A stretch of DNA of 64,000 nt from contig NZ_LT797710.1 of assembly GCF_900009135.1 (NCBI RefSeq), positions 225,270 through 289,269 on the forward strand. The letters run 5' to 3'. This document shows, piece by piece, positions 26,602-35,619 of this stretch. Each line of letters begins with the position of its first letter. Positions within the stretch are counted from its first letter, which is position 1. The translations under genes and the position numbers were made by a program. The DNA comes from Planktothrix sp. PCC 11201 (GTDB lineage Bacteria > Cyanobacteriota > Cyanobacteriia > Cyanobacteriales > Microcoleaceae). The notes beneath the pieces were generated by a model. That model searched no databases, was not told the origin of the DNA, and worked only from the letters and a program-made list of their open reading frames with translations.

Positions 26602-26697
26602 GGTGGCTTTGTTTGTTTCTTCTCTCGCGTCGAGACTTGATGAATGTAACATATAAGGCTTACAGATATTCGTAAAGATTGATGACATTGATTGAAT
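26602..26697. other. Degenerate second GUN4 tail after the kinase stop
   Basis: In the same frame the DNA after the TGA at 26599-26601 encodes GGFVCFFSRVET and a new stop at 26638-26640. This repeats the FSRVET end of the GUN4 domain; the DNA word CTTCTCTCGCGTCGAGACTT occurs at 26463-26482 and 26619-26638. So the region is a broken duplicate of the domain end. Confidence 0.6.
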
Positions 26698-26873
26698 GTA
26701 GGGGCGGGTTCGCCGGGATTTTTGTTAATAATAATTAACCCAAATAAACCCGCCCAACCCAATAATAGGAATCAATATCAACCCGGTTTTATTAACGTTA
26801 AATTTTGGTGAGTCGGGCGGGTTTATTAAGATTATTTGTCAGATTTGAAAGATTTTGTCGAACCCGCCCCTAC
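26698..26873. mobile_element. MITE-like element, copy 1
   Basis: Ends GTAGGGGCGGGTT and AACCCGCCCCTAC enclose about 150 bp, including ATAATAGGAATCAATATC and a second GGGCGGGTTTAT. There is no coding capacity. Copy 2 starts 13 bp downstream. Confidence 0.75.
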
Positions 26874-26886
26874 GGTTTTAGTGAAT

Positions 26887-27063
26887 GTAGGGGCGGGTTA
26901 GACGGGATTTTTGTTAACAATAATTAACCTAAATAAACCCACCCAACTCCATAATAGGAATCAATATCAACCCGGTTTTATTAACGTTAAATTTTGGTGA
27001 GGTCGGGCGGGTTTATCAAGATTATTTTTCGGATTTGAAAAACTTTGTCGAACCCGCCCCTAC
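26887..27063. mobile_element. MITE-like element, copy 2
   Basis: Same ends and the same internal order as copy 1, with scattered point differences (for example GTTAGACGGG in place of GTTCGCCGGG). It is a tandem direct duplication in the same orientation. From 27064 to the psb32 start I see nothing but an AGAAACCCGGTTTCT palindrome at about 27088-27102 and the likely psb32 promoter region. Confidence 0.75.
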
Positions 27064-27288
27064 GGGTTTTATTTTAATAATTGGGTCAGAAACCCGGTTT
27101 CTTTCTTGGCGAAAAATAATTAGGCCAGCGACGGGTGAAATTTTGCCTCCGCCTCTGGCCCGTATCTGCTCGCTGCGTGGTAACTTTATGATAAAGTTAA
27201 AAATTGTAAAGAAAATGAGAGTCTGATGATCTCTCGGTTAACAAAAAACCAATATTGATCACACTTATAAACATTTATAGGATCTCCC

Positions 27289-28092
27289 ATGCAACAGAAT
27301 TGGCTCAATAGATTGCTTCTCTCTATTGCTATATTAGCTATAACCCTCTCCACTTGGGCAATTACCCCGGTTGCTCATGCGTTTAATAATCCTGAGTTAC
27401 TTCCTGAAATTCAAACTCCGGTCATTGACCTGGCGGGAATTTTTACCGATGTCCAAGAAAATATCTTAGCCAAGGACATAGAAAACTTTGAAACCCAAAC
27501 GGGTTGGAAAGTTCGGGTATTAACTCAATTTGACCAAACCCCCGGTCGCGCCGTTAAGGACTATTGGGGACTCGATGATAAAAGTGTATTAGTCGTCGCC
27601 GATGAGCGGGGTGGCAATATCCTAAACTTTAGCGTCGGTCGTCAGATTTACCCCTTCCTATCTCGGACATTCTGGGTGGAGTTACAAACTCGCTTCGGAA
27701 ATCAATATTTTGTGAGAGAAAATGGCGAAGACCAATCAATTATTCAATCGATTGATACCATTCAAAGTTGTTTAATCCAAGGCGGTTGTCGGGTAGTTCC
27801 GGGACTTCCTCCAGAACAATGGATTTTAACCCTCATTACTTCTGCTATCGGTGGGGTTATTTGTGGTGTGGCAAGTATTCCCCGCAAGTCGGGACAATTG
27901 ATTTCCTGGCAGTGGGCGTTAATTTTCTCGCCGCTATGGGGAATTTTATTTATTGCCTTCGGAATTGGCCCGGTGATCTCCCGTACCCAAGAATGGCTTC
28001 CCCTTGTCCGCAATATTTCGGGGTTTTTAATTGGTTTCTTAGTAGCCTATCTGACTCCGATATTAAATCAGTCCTTCTCCCAGGAAGGTTAA
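27289..28092 (+). CDS. psb32: TPM domain photosystem II repair protein Psb32-like
   Basis: A 267-residue protein with an N-terminal signal peptide (cleavage after AHA at about 34) and a TPM domain (about 45-180). TPM-domain proteins of this type (Psb32 in cyanobacteria, TLP18.3 in plants) sit in the lumen and support PSII repair under high light. Motifs are VIDLAGIFTDVQEN, TGWKVRVLTQFDQTPG and LNFSVGRQIYPFLSRTFW. A C-terminal part has two membrane spans (about 187-205 and 215-255), unlike the shortest members. Isolated gene; a strong terminator follows. Confidence 0.85.
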   Translation: MQQNWLNRLLLSIAILAITLSTWAITPVAHAFNNPELLPEIQTPVIDLAGIFTDVQENILAKDIENFETQTGWKVRVLTQFDQTPGRAVKDYWGLDDKSVLVVADERGGNILNFSVGRQIYPFLSRTFWVELQTRFGNQYFVRENGEDQSIIQSIDTIQSCLIQGGCRVVPGLPPEQWILTLITSAIGGVICGVASIPRKSGQLISWQWALIFSPLWGILFIAFGIGPVISRTQEWLPLVRNISGFLIGFLVAYLTPILNQSFSQEG

Positions 28093-28096
28093 GCAG

Positions 28097-28153
28097 AGTG
28101 AGGAAAGTCGGTGGGAGTTAATAGAGTCTGACCGATTTTCCCTCACTTTTTTT
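28097..28153 (+). terminator. Rho-independent terminator after psb32
   Basis: AGTGAGGAAAGTCGG and CCGATTTTCCCTCACT form a long hairpin with a slightly mismatched stem, followed by TTTTTTT at 28147-28153. It starts 5 bp after the stop codon of psb32. This is a textbook intrinsic terminator. Confidence 0.85.
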
Positions 28154-28256
28154 GGAAATCACGGCAACAACCTGATACACTGGGTGAGTTGTAATCTGGT
28201 TCCCCTAAGTAAACTTTATTTAGCCCCAGAACTTCAGTAATAATCGGCGAGTCACA

Positions 28257-28883
28257 ATGGAATGGCATATTACGGATGCCCAGAGTTTAGGAATTATTGA
28301 CGATGAAATTGGCGATCATGTCTTTTCGCCAGCCGAATATGAAATTGTGCGCCGGGTGGTCTATGCGACGGCGGATTTTGAGTATAAAAGTTTAGTGCGG
28401 TTTTCTGACCAAGCTTTACAAGGTGGGGCGGCGGCCTTAGCTGCCCGGACAACGATTGTGGTGGATGTCCCCATGGTACAAGTCGGGATTACTCCTCGCA
28501 TTCTTTCGACTTTTGCGAATCCGGTTTATTGTTCCATGGAGGCGGTAACTCGACCGCAACGGGAAAAAACTCGCTCGGCTTGGGGAATTGAGACGTTGGC
28601 CCGGCGCTATCCCGAGGCGATTTTTGTGATTGGTCAGGAACAAACGGCCCTTTCTGGGATAGTCGATTTAATTGAGGCGGAGGAAATTAAGCCGGCTTTG
28701 GTGATTGCCACCCCTTCGGGTTTTGTTGGGGCTGATGTGGCTAAGTCTCGTTTGAATGATTCGATGGTTCCCCATATTCGGATTGATGGACGCAAGGGCA
28801 GTGCGGTGGTAGCCGTGGCTTTGGTGGATGCTTTGGTGGATCTGGCTTGGCAAGCCTATGGTCGAGAAGGGAATGGGAATTAA
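28257..28883 (+). CDS. cobH: Precorrin-8X methylmutase
   Basis: CobH/CbiC moves a methyl group from C-11 to C-12 of precorrin-8X, giving hydrogenobyrinate in cobalamin synthesis. The 208-residue protein has SFADFEYKSLVRFS-like ATADFEYKSLVRF, TTIVVDVPMVQVGI and ATPSGFVGADVAKSRL plus DGRKGSAVVAVALV near the C-terminus. No other cobalamin gene is next to it, which is common in cyanobacteria. Two B12-dependent radical SAM enzymes lie elsewhere in the window. The ATG at 28257 overlaps no other feature. Confidence 0.93.
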   Translation: MEWHITDAQSLGIIDDEIGDHVFSPAEYEIVRRVVYATADFEYKSLVRFSDQALQGGAAALAARTTIVVDVPMVQVGITPRILSTFANPVYCSMEAVTRPQREKTRSAWGIETLARRYPEAIFVIGQEQTALSGIVDLIEAEEIKPALVIATPSGFVGADVAKSRLNDSMVPHIRIDGRKGSAVVAVALVDALVDLAWQAYGREGNGN

Positions 28884-29287
28884 TTAATTAATTTAACCAC
28901 AAAGACACAAAGGGGTTGTACATACTAACCTGCTGATTCCCATATCATATTTTGGTGTTTTTGTCAAGGGGTGTTCGGAAAGGGTGGAATTTAAAAAGTT
29001 AATTATGGGTTTTTTTTAGGGGTGGTTTTTGGGGTTTTGGTTGATTTTTAGAGTTTTTATAGGCTTTGGGGCTCCTGATTTGGGGTATGGTTATAAGAAA
29101 GGCTATCTTAGTCTATTTACTAAAACTCTAACATTCGCTGAAAGTATTGTCAAGTGGTGGGCTTAATAGAAGTTATTCTCAATAATTGGGCTTTTATTAA
29201 GAATTGTGAAATGGGGATAATTTTAAATTTTAAAATTATTCGGTTGTAGGTATTAGATTAGTTAATCTATTTTGGGGGATTTTGAGG
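28884..29287. other. Gene-free stretch with G/T-rich tract
   Basis: No gene is supported in these 400 bases. The tract at about 28960-29090 is strongly G/T-rich on the plus strand, with runs such as TTTTTTTTAGGGGTGG and GGGGTTTTGG that could form a G-quadruplex. No promoter or terminator stands out. Confidence 0.5.
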
Positions 29288-30031
29288 TTAGGGTTGATCA
29301 TCATCATAAACCTGATCATAACCGTTTGCGGGTTGATAACGTTCAATAGCAGAAGTCTGGGGAGAGGGGGGTGCTTTTTTGGGACGACGGGACTGGAAGC
29401 GATGACTAATTTCTCTAAAAATATCTCGACGGACGTAGGGATAGTCACTAATCCAGAGATTTTGACTGGGAATATAGACATCGGAAACTTCATTAATTTC
29501 GCTTAAATCATCTAAATAAGACATCACAATCATCTGGGCAACTTGACCTCGACGTAAGCGTTTATGATTGCGATTTAGGGGGGCTTGAATTAAGGTACTA
29601 AACCCGGTAGCATCTCCGATTTCTACGTTAATTCTTCTTTCCAAGTTTTCAATAATAATTAGTTCTCCGCGCTTATTCACAGATTCCTGTTGTTCTGTGA
29701 CCGCTTCACTAATATAAGAATCAAGAATTTTTCCCTGTAAAAATCCTGCATAGGGATATTTTCGATATTTAATATTCCGCCAACTCGCTTCCCAAACGGG
29801 CATCCATAACCAATATAAAGAGGAGCTAATCCCGGCGATTAATATTAGGATTCTCAGGGTATCTCCTTCTACGGTATATTCCAGAAAAATCCAAACCGCT
29901 AAACAAACCGCAGAAACCAATAGACGTTTTAAAAAATCTCTGGGTTTTCCCCAACAATACTTATATTGTTCACCTGTAGCTACAGATGGAATTAATTCTT
30001 CAAAAGTTTGACGAGTTATGGGAACAAGCAT
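29288..30031 (-). CDS. Conserved cyanobacterial membrane protein
   Basis: A 247-residue protein with two adjacent membrane spans (about residues 36-75, LLVSAVCLAVWIFLEYTV and ILILIAGISSSLYWLWMPVW) and a cytosolic C-terminal part with LERRINVEIGDATGF and MSYLDDLSEI. The last 30 residues are Pro/Asp-rich. Proteins of this type are often labelled phosphate ABC transporter permease in databases, but no permease motif is visible here. Function unknown. It lies downstream of a repeat-filled gap from dapB. Confidence 0.7.
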   Translation of the reverse strand: MLVPITRQTFEELIPSVATGEQYKYCWGKPRDFLKRLLVSAVCLAVWIFLEYTVEGDTLRILILIAGISSSLYWLWMPVWEASWRNIKYRKYPYAGFLQGKILDSYISEAVTEQQESVNKRGELIIIENLERRINVEIGDATGFSTLIQAPLNRNHKRLRRGQVAQMIVMSYLDDLSEINEVSDVYIPSQNLWISDYPYVRRDIFREISHRFQSRRPKKAPPSPQTSAIERYQPANGYDQVYDDDQP

Positions 30032-30225
30032 TTTTCAGTTACCAGTTATCAGTTATCAGTCATCAGTTATTAATCGAGACAAGGGAAGTTTAAGTGTTCT
30101 AATCCTTAATTTAAGGGAAAAGAGAAAAAGGAATAGGTAATGGGTAATAGGTAATAGGTAATAGTTTACTCCCCCTGCCTCCCCTGCCTCCCCTGCCTCC
30201 CCTGTTCCCTGTTCCCTACTATAAA
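30032..30225. repeat. Repeat tract between dapB and the membrane-protein gene
   Basis: ATCAGT units (30043-30072), then GGTAATA heptamers (30135-30165) and CTCCCCTGC units (about 30172-30205), ending in CCTGTTCCCTGTTCCCTAC. The dapB stop codon at 30219 lies within this tract. Confidence 0.75.
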
Positions 30226-31046
30226 ATTTTTTCCAATCCATAAACCAAGGTTTTCAAGGCTAAGACTTTGCGAATCGCCAGTAGAACTCCGGGCATATAA
30301 CAGGAGCGATCGCTAGTATCATGACGCAAGGTATAAACTTGACCCGCAGCCCCAAAAATCACCTCTTGATGGGCAATTAATCCGGGTAAACGGATACTAT
30401 GAATTCTAATTCCCTCTCCAGCTTCGGCCCCCCTTGCCCCCGTGATTTTTTCGGTTTCCGTGACCAGAGGAGAATTATAGGTTTTCCCTAATTCTGCTAA
30501 TAATTGTGCCGTTTGAATGGCTGTACCACTGGGAGCATCGGCTTTTTGATTATGATGTAATTCGATAATTTCTACATGATCAAAATAGCGAGAGGCGGCA
30601 ATTGCTGCTTGTTGTAATAACACCATGCCAATGGAAAAATTAGGGATCAGCAAACACCCCATACTGGCTTTATCCGCAAATTCTGCTAAGTCTTGAATCT
30701 GTGCCGGACTTAACCCCGTAGTTCCCACAACTGGACGCACCCCATAGGCGATCGCCGCCCGAATATTGTCGTACACTGAATCAGGATGGGTAAAATCTAC
30801 CATCACCCCGGGCTGTTTTTCCTGGGCTGCCATGGCTAACATTCCTTCTCGGTCATTAGTAATCGGAACTTCCAAGGGTTCAATTCCGACTAAAGTTCCC
30901 GCATCTTGTTCTTGATAAGCCGGGTTATGATCAATCGCCCCTAACAAGGTCATATCGGGAGAGGCGGCGACCGCTTTAATCACTTCGCGGCCCATTTTTC
31001 CGCCAGCGCCATTAACAATTACAGGAATAGGAAGGGAATTAGTCAT
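30219..31046 (-). CDS. dapB: 4-hydroxy-tetrahydrodipicolinate reductase
   Basis: DapB makes tetrahydrodipicolinate for lysine and diaminopimelate. It has the Rossmann motif [16 protein letters not shown], the FTHPDSV segment, [10 protein letters not shown], and the catalytic [15 protein letters not shown]. Length 275 is typical. The ATG at 31046 is supported by the usual spacing. The last residues fall within a CTCCCCTGC/CCTGTTCCC repeat tract, so the tail may vary between strains. Confidence 0.95.
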   Translation of the reverse strand: MTNSLPIPVIVNGAGGKMGREVIKAVAASPDMTLLGAIDHNPAYQEQDAGTLVGIEPLEVPITNDREGMLAMAAQEKQPGVMVDFTHPDSVYDNIRAAIAYGVRPVVGTTGLSPAQIQDLAEFADKASMGCLLIPNFSIGMVLLQQAAIAASRYFDHVEIIELHHNQKADAPSGTAIQTAQLLAELGKTYNSPLVTETEKITGARGAEAGEGIRIHSIRLPGLIAHQEVIFGAAGQVYTLRHDTSDRSCYMPGVLLAIRKVLALKTLVYGLEKIL

Positions 31047-31164
31047 AATAAATTCAATAGATCTCGGTCAAAATTTCCAGTCACAGAAAAGATTTCGCGT
31101 AAATTATACCTAGAAGGAGTATTTAATTAAAATCCTTTCGGTATTTGTATTTTACCTTAAATTC

Positions 31165-33750
31165 ATGTTTTCTCGAAAGTTGCGTTTTCTCAAAACTTGG
31201 TTATCCTTACCGATGCCCGGAGATGAAGGGGAAGTTTTACCCTCCTTAGTCCGGTTATCCCCGGCTTTATCGACCAGTTTAATCGTTACGGTGCTTGTGG
31301 TCGGATGTCAAAAATTAGGCTGGTTAGAACCTTTAGAATTAAGAATGTTTGATGCGTTGGTCTGTTTGCGGTCTATGCCTGAACCTGACCCTCACTTATT
31401 AATTGTTGCTATTACTGAAGATGATATCCAATCTCAAAAACAATGGCCGTTGACGGATAAAATTTTGGCACAGGTTTTTTCTCAACTTCAACAACATCAA
31501 CCCCGGGTAATTGGCTTAGATTTATACCGAGATTTACCCCGAGAACCGGGGGGTACCCAATTATTACAGCAGTTAAAAGCAGATAATGTCATTGTAATTA
31601 CTAAAATCGGCAATTCTAAAAATCCCAGTGTGTCACCGCCCCCGGGAATTTCTCCAGAGCAAATTGGATTTAATGATTTAGTATTAGACCCGGATGGGGT
31701 GGTGCGTCGCCAGTTATTATTTGCCAGTGGCCAGGATAATCAAACGGTTTTTGCTTTTTCTTTACAACTAGCATTAACTTACTTAAAAGCCCAGGGAATT
31801 GAACCTAAGAATAATAGCCGATATCCCCAATACATGGAACTTAAAAATAGCATATTTTTCCCTTTAAAATCGGGAGATGGAGGCTATGCTAATATCGATG
31901 ACCGAGGATACCAAATTCTGCTCAATTATCGGACTCCAGAAATTGCTAGAATTGTCAGTATCGGAGAGGTTTTATCAAATCAAGTTAATCCCAATTGGAT
32001 TAAAAATAAAATTGTCTTAATTGGGACAACCGCCCCGAGTATTCCCGATGTTTTTTTAACCCCCTATAGTATGAAGGCTGGGGATGATTTTAAAATGCCT
32101 GGGGTACTGATTCATGCTCAAATGGTGAGCCAGATTATTAATTCTACCCTAAGTTATCAATCTCCCAATCTATTATCCCAAATTTTATATCCTTCAGATT
32201 TATTTAGGTTTATGCCCCAATCTTTAGAACTATTGTGGATAGGAATTTGGGCAATAGTTGGAGGGATATTAATGTGGCAAATTTCCCATCCTCTGAATCA
32301 GGGAGTAGCTTTAATAATCGGAATTGTGAGTTTATTGGGAACGAGCTATGGAGTATTTTTATTAAATATTTGGGTTCCTGTTATTGCTCCTATCTTCTCC
32401 TTATTTTTGTCAGGAATAGGGGTAATTGCTTATAAACAAATTCATAATTCTTTGCATGATGCCCTGACCGGATTACCTAACCGTATTTTATTTTTAGATC
32501 GGGTGGGATGGTCAATTGTAAATACAAAGAATGAGCAATCTCAATGTGCAGTTCTGTTTTTAAATATTGATCGATTTAAAAGAATTAATGATAGTTTAGG
32601 ATATGAAGCGGGAAATCAATTATTAATTGAGATTGTCCAAAGAATCAAGCATTGTTTGAGAAATAAAGATATTATTGCTAGGCTGGGTGGAGATGAATTT
32701 GCGATTTTAATTGAACATTTAAAGTCCCCTGAAAATGCTATTTTTGTCGCCAATCGCATTCAAAATACTCTCCTTTCTCCTTTTAACTTGAATAATCATA
32801 ATATTTTTATGACTTTAAGTATGGGAATTGCTTTTAGTGAAACCGCCGAAGGAAAGGCAGATTATTTATTAAGAAATGCCCATACTGCCATGTATCGCGC
32901 CCGAAGTTTAGGAAAGGGAATGATCCAGGTTTTTGAACAGACCATGCACGTTAATGGCATTGAGCAATTAGAATTAGAAACCTCTTTGAGATTAGCCCTA
33001 GAACGTCAAGAATTTGTGTTATATTATCAACCAGTGATTGAATTGAAATCCGGTCAAATTTCTGGGTTTGAGGCTTTAATTCGTTGGCAACATCCCGGGG
33101 AAGGATTAGTTACCCCAGAACGATTTATGGCTACGGCAAAAGAGACGGGATTGATTGTCCCCATGGGGAAATGGGCAATTCAAGAAGCCTGTAATCAATT
33201 AAAAATTTGGCAACAACAATTTCATTGGCAACCCGAATTAATTTTAGGAGTTAACTTATCTGCCAGACAGTTTTTTCAAATTGATTTAATCGAACAAATT
33301 CAAGAGATTATTCAAACTTCAGAAATTAACCCCAATGGGTTGAGATTGGAAATTACAGAAAGTGTGATTATGGATGATTTGGAGGCAACTATTAATTTAT
33401 TAAAACAATTAAAATCCCTAGGGTTAAAATTAAGTATTGATGATTTTGGGACGGGGTTTTCTTCTTTAAGTTATTTACCTCGATTTCCCATTGATACACT
33501 TAAAATTGATCGGTCTTTTGTGGGGAAAATAGAAGCAGATGAAGCAGGAGAAAATTTAGTCATTGTCCGCACGATTATTCGGTTAGCTCATGCCTTAAAT
33601 AAAGAGGTGATTGCAGAAGGGGTAGAAACCGCTTATCAATTGGCACAATTACGGTCTTTAGGATGTGGATATGCCCAAGGTTATTTCTTTCTTAAACCTG
33701 TTCCTCCAGATATTGTAACAGCTTTTGTTGAATCTAATCCTCAATGGTAA
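31165..33750 (+). CDS. CHASE2-GGDEF-EAL cyclic-di-GMP protein
   Basis: An 861-residue membrane sensor. After an N-terminal hydrophobic segment (about 34-52) come the extracytoplasmic CHASE2 domain (about 55-340, with DDIQSQKQWPLTD and IGLDLYRDLP), three membrane spans (about 350-420), a GGDEF domain with LGGDEFAI near residue 508 and an RNKD inhibitory (I-) site five residues before it, and an EAL domain starting FEALIRWQHP near residue 634, with ITESVIMDD and IDDFGTGFSSL. Both catalytic signatures are intact, so it could make and break c-di-GMP. It is monocistronic. The ligand of CHASE2 is unknown. Confidence 0.92.
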   Translation: MFSRKLRFLKTWLSLPMPGDEGEVLPSLVRLSPALSTSLIVTVLVVGCQKLGWLEPLELRMFDALVCLRSMPEPDPHLLIVAITEDDIQSQKQWPLTDKILAQVFSQLQQHQPRVIGLDLYRDLPREPGGTQLLQQLKADNVIVITKIGNSKNPSVSPPPGISPEQIGFNDLVLDPDGVVRRQLLFASGQDNQTVFAFSLQLALTYLKAQGIEPKNNSRYPQYMELKNSIFFPLKSGDGGYANIDDRGYQILLNYRTPEIARIVSIGEVLSNQVNPNWIKNKIVLIGTTAPSIPDVFLTPYSMKAGDDFKMPGVLIHAQMVSQIINSTLSYQSPNLLSQILYPSDLFRFMPQSLELLWIGIWAIVGGILMWQISHPLNQGVALIIGIVSLLGTSYGVFLLNIWVPVIAPIFSLFLSGIGVIAYKQIHNSLHDALTGLPNRILFLDRVGWSIVNTKNEQSQCAVLFLNIDRFKRINDSLGYEAGNQLLIEIVQRIKHCLRNKDIIARLGGDEFAILIEHLKSPENAIFVANRIQNTLLSPFNLNNHNIFMTLSMGIAFSETAEGKADYLLRNAHTAMYRARSLGKGMIQVFEQTMHVNGIEQLELETSLRLALERQEFVLYYQPVIELKSGQISGFEALIRWQHPGEGLVTPERFMATAKETGLIVPMGKWAIQEACNQLKIWQQQFHWQPELILGVNLSARQFFQIDLIEQIQEIIQTSEINPNGLRLEITESVIMDDLEATINLLKQLKSLGLKLSIDDFGTGFSSLSYLPRFPIDTLKIDRSFVGKIEADEAGENLVIVRTIIRLAHALNKEVIAEGVETAYQLAQLRSLGCGYAQGYFFLKPVPPDIVTAFVESNPQW

Positions 33751-33801
33751 AATCAGTCATCAGTTATCAGTTTATTACCCATTACCCATTACCCATTACC
33801 C

Positions 33802-34461
33802 ATGAATAAAATGAATATTTCCCACGATGCTCGACAATATGCCCCGGCGACAGAACGAAATCAACAACCCATTTTAGAGGTCTTAAAACGGGTACTTCCG
33901 GTGAATGGGACGGTGTTAGAAATTGCCAGTGGTACGGGACAACACGCGGTATTTTTTGCACCTGAATTGAAGCCGAGAAAATGGTTGCCATCGGAAGTTA
34001 ATCCGATTTTGCAAGCGAGTATTTTAGCTTGGGAAACCTATTTTCCTTCAGATAATTTATTTCCTCCTTTAGAATTAGATGTACAAAAATCTATTTGGTT
34101 AGTCGAAAATCCCGATTTAAAATTTCCCTTTTGCTTACAGGAATTTCCGATTACTGCCATTGTTAATATTAATATGATTCATATTTCCCCCTGGTCAGCT
34201 TGCCTCAAATTAATGGCAGGTGCAAATCGAATTTTACCCCCAGGAGGAATTTTATATTTATACGGCCCCTATAAACAAAATGGCAAACATACCGCACCCA
34301 GTAATCAAGAGTTTGATACTTCTTTGCGGTTATCTAATCCAGAATGGGGAGTCAGGGATTTGGAGGCGGTGAGCGAAATTGCAACATTAGAAAATTTGCA
34401 ATTAGTAGAAGTTATCCCCATGCCCGCTAATAATTTATCCTTGATTTTTAAGAAAATATAG
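33802..34461 (+). CDS. DUF938 SAM-dependent methyltransferase-like protein
   Basis: A 219-residue protein starting MNKMNISHDARQYAPATERN and with EIASGTGQHAVFFAPEL (SAM-binding motif I), LPSEVNPILQASI, and VNINMIHISPWSACLKLM. These mark the DUF938 family, class I methyltransferase fold, of unknown substrate, widespread in bacteria. Four CCCATTA units (33776-33801) run right up to its start codon, so the RBS is not typical; an ATG at 33811 is an alternative. Confidence 0.85.
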   Translation: MNKMNISHDARQYAPATERNQQPILEVLKRVLPVNGTVLEIASGTGQHAVFFAPELKPRKWLPSEVNPILQASILAWETYFPSDNLFPPLELDVQKSIWLVENPDLKFPFCLQEFPITAIVNINMIHISPWSACLKLMAGANRILPPGGILYLYGPYKQNGKHTAPSNQEFDTSLRLSNPEWGVRDLEAVSEIATLENLQLVEVIPMPANNLSLIFKKI

Positions 34462-34478
34462 GATATAATTAAGTAGGT

Positions 34479-35552
34479 TTAAGAAGTTGCAACCTCCATC
34501 ATTTCTGGCGGAGAAAAATCCGAGCTAATCTGAATATCATGGGTTTGTGATTGTCTCCCGGGTATAGGATTTGTTGGTTCTTGATGGCGAGATTGAGGAA
34601 CTTGTTGTTCTAATAAATTCTGAATATCGGGAGGGAGAGTCACATCAGGAACACTTTGTTGAGATAACCAGGCAACTCCTCCCATAGAACTTGCTAAAAT
34701 AGCCGCATAACCTAAATATAAATGGGCTGAATTGAGGTAAAATTCTGAATCCACATCAACCTTAGAATTAGACTTTCCTACGGGTTGATTAAATTCCAAA
34801 CAAGGAAAAGATGATGCCATTTTTCCTCCTTCTAATCCCAAGGCATTCGCCACCCGATAAATAAACCCGCGAATATAAATATCTTCGGGTAAAGCCTCAA
34901 GTTTTCCCTGTTCTAAAGCCTCTAAATGATGGAGAGGAACTAAAGTAAAATAGTGCATTTGCTGTAATGTAAGACTATAGGATTCTCGAGCATTACGCAG
35001 TTCTATCCCAATTTCTTGTAAATAGATCTTTTGTTTTTCCTGAATTTGATGGTTAATTTCTGCTTGATTCTGAGGTTTATTTTTAGTTTTAGTTTTAGGA
35101 ATATTATCTGATTCAGAAACACCCGGAGTTTTTTCTGGAGATTCTACCGTTAAATCCGGTGCTTGATATCCCGCAACTAACCCCAGGGGAGAAACAACAA
35201 CCGTTTGAATTTCTGTAGGAGTAGAACTATCTGAATCATTCGAGGGAATAGCAGTTACGGAAATAGAATGATTAGCAGCAGAAGACAGGGTAGAAATAAT
35301 CGCTGTTTCTTGTCTGGCTATTTGCTTTAAAGACAATTGAATGGCTTCTCGTCCCACGGCTTTAATCACAATTTCAGCTTTACTAGCCGCCTGTCCTAAC
35401 ATTTTTTGTAAACTTTTGAGAGCAATATTATAGACTTCACTACAATATAATTCCGCCTCAATTTGACGCACCAGGGAGCGTAAACCTTCAGGAGAGACCT
35501 CTGCTGTTGTCGGTGCTGTCATCCCAAAACCATTAACCGGATTTAGTTGCAT
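34479..35552 (-). CDS. RodZ-like helix-turn-helix membrane protein
   Basis: A 357-residue protein with an N-terminal region (about 20-100) of two helices, a disordered Ser/Thr-rich linker (about 100-170), a HTH_25-type helix-turn-helix (about 175-250, with LRNARESYSLTLQQMHYFT and GFIYRVANALGL) and one membrane span (about 283-300). RodZ links the cytoskeleton to the cell wall in rods; cyanobacterial members share the HTH and one span, though the extended N-terminal half here is different from E. coli RodZ. A cell-shape or transcription role is inferred only. Confidence 0.7.
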   Translation of the reverse strand: MQLNPVNGFGMTAPTTAEVSPEGLRSLVRQIEAELYCSEVYNIALKSLQKMLGQAASKAEIVIKAVGREAIQLSLKQIARQETAIISTLSSAANHSISVTAIPSNDSDSSTPTEIQTVVVSPLGLVAGYQAPDLTVESPEKTPGVSESDNIPKTKTKNKPQNQAEINHQIQEKQKIYLQEIGIELRNARESYSLTLQQMHYFTLVPLHHLEALEQGKLEALPEDIYIRGFIYRVANALGLEGGKMASSFPCLEFNQPVGKSNSKVDVDSEFYLNSAHLYLGYAAILASSMGGVAWLSQQSVPDVTLPPDIQNLLEQQVPQSRHQEPTNPIPGRQSQTHDIQISSDFSPPEMMEVATS

Positions 35553-35619
35553 AATTGATACCCCGCCTCAATACCACCTATCTAACTTCCTTTCTTCTAT
35601 GGTTTGGTTGTGATTCCGG

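Noticed and set aside
27035..27226. 63-residue frame in the gap before psb32
   Set aside because: It covers the end of a MITE and repeat DNA, has no RBS and shows no protein-like composition.
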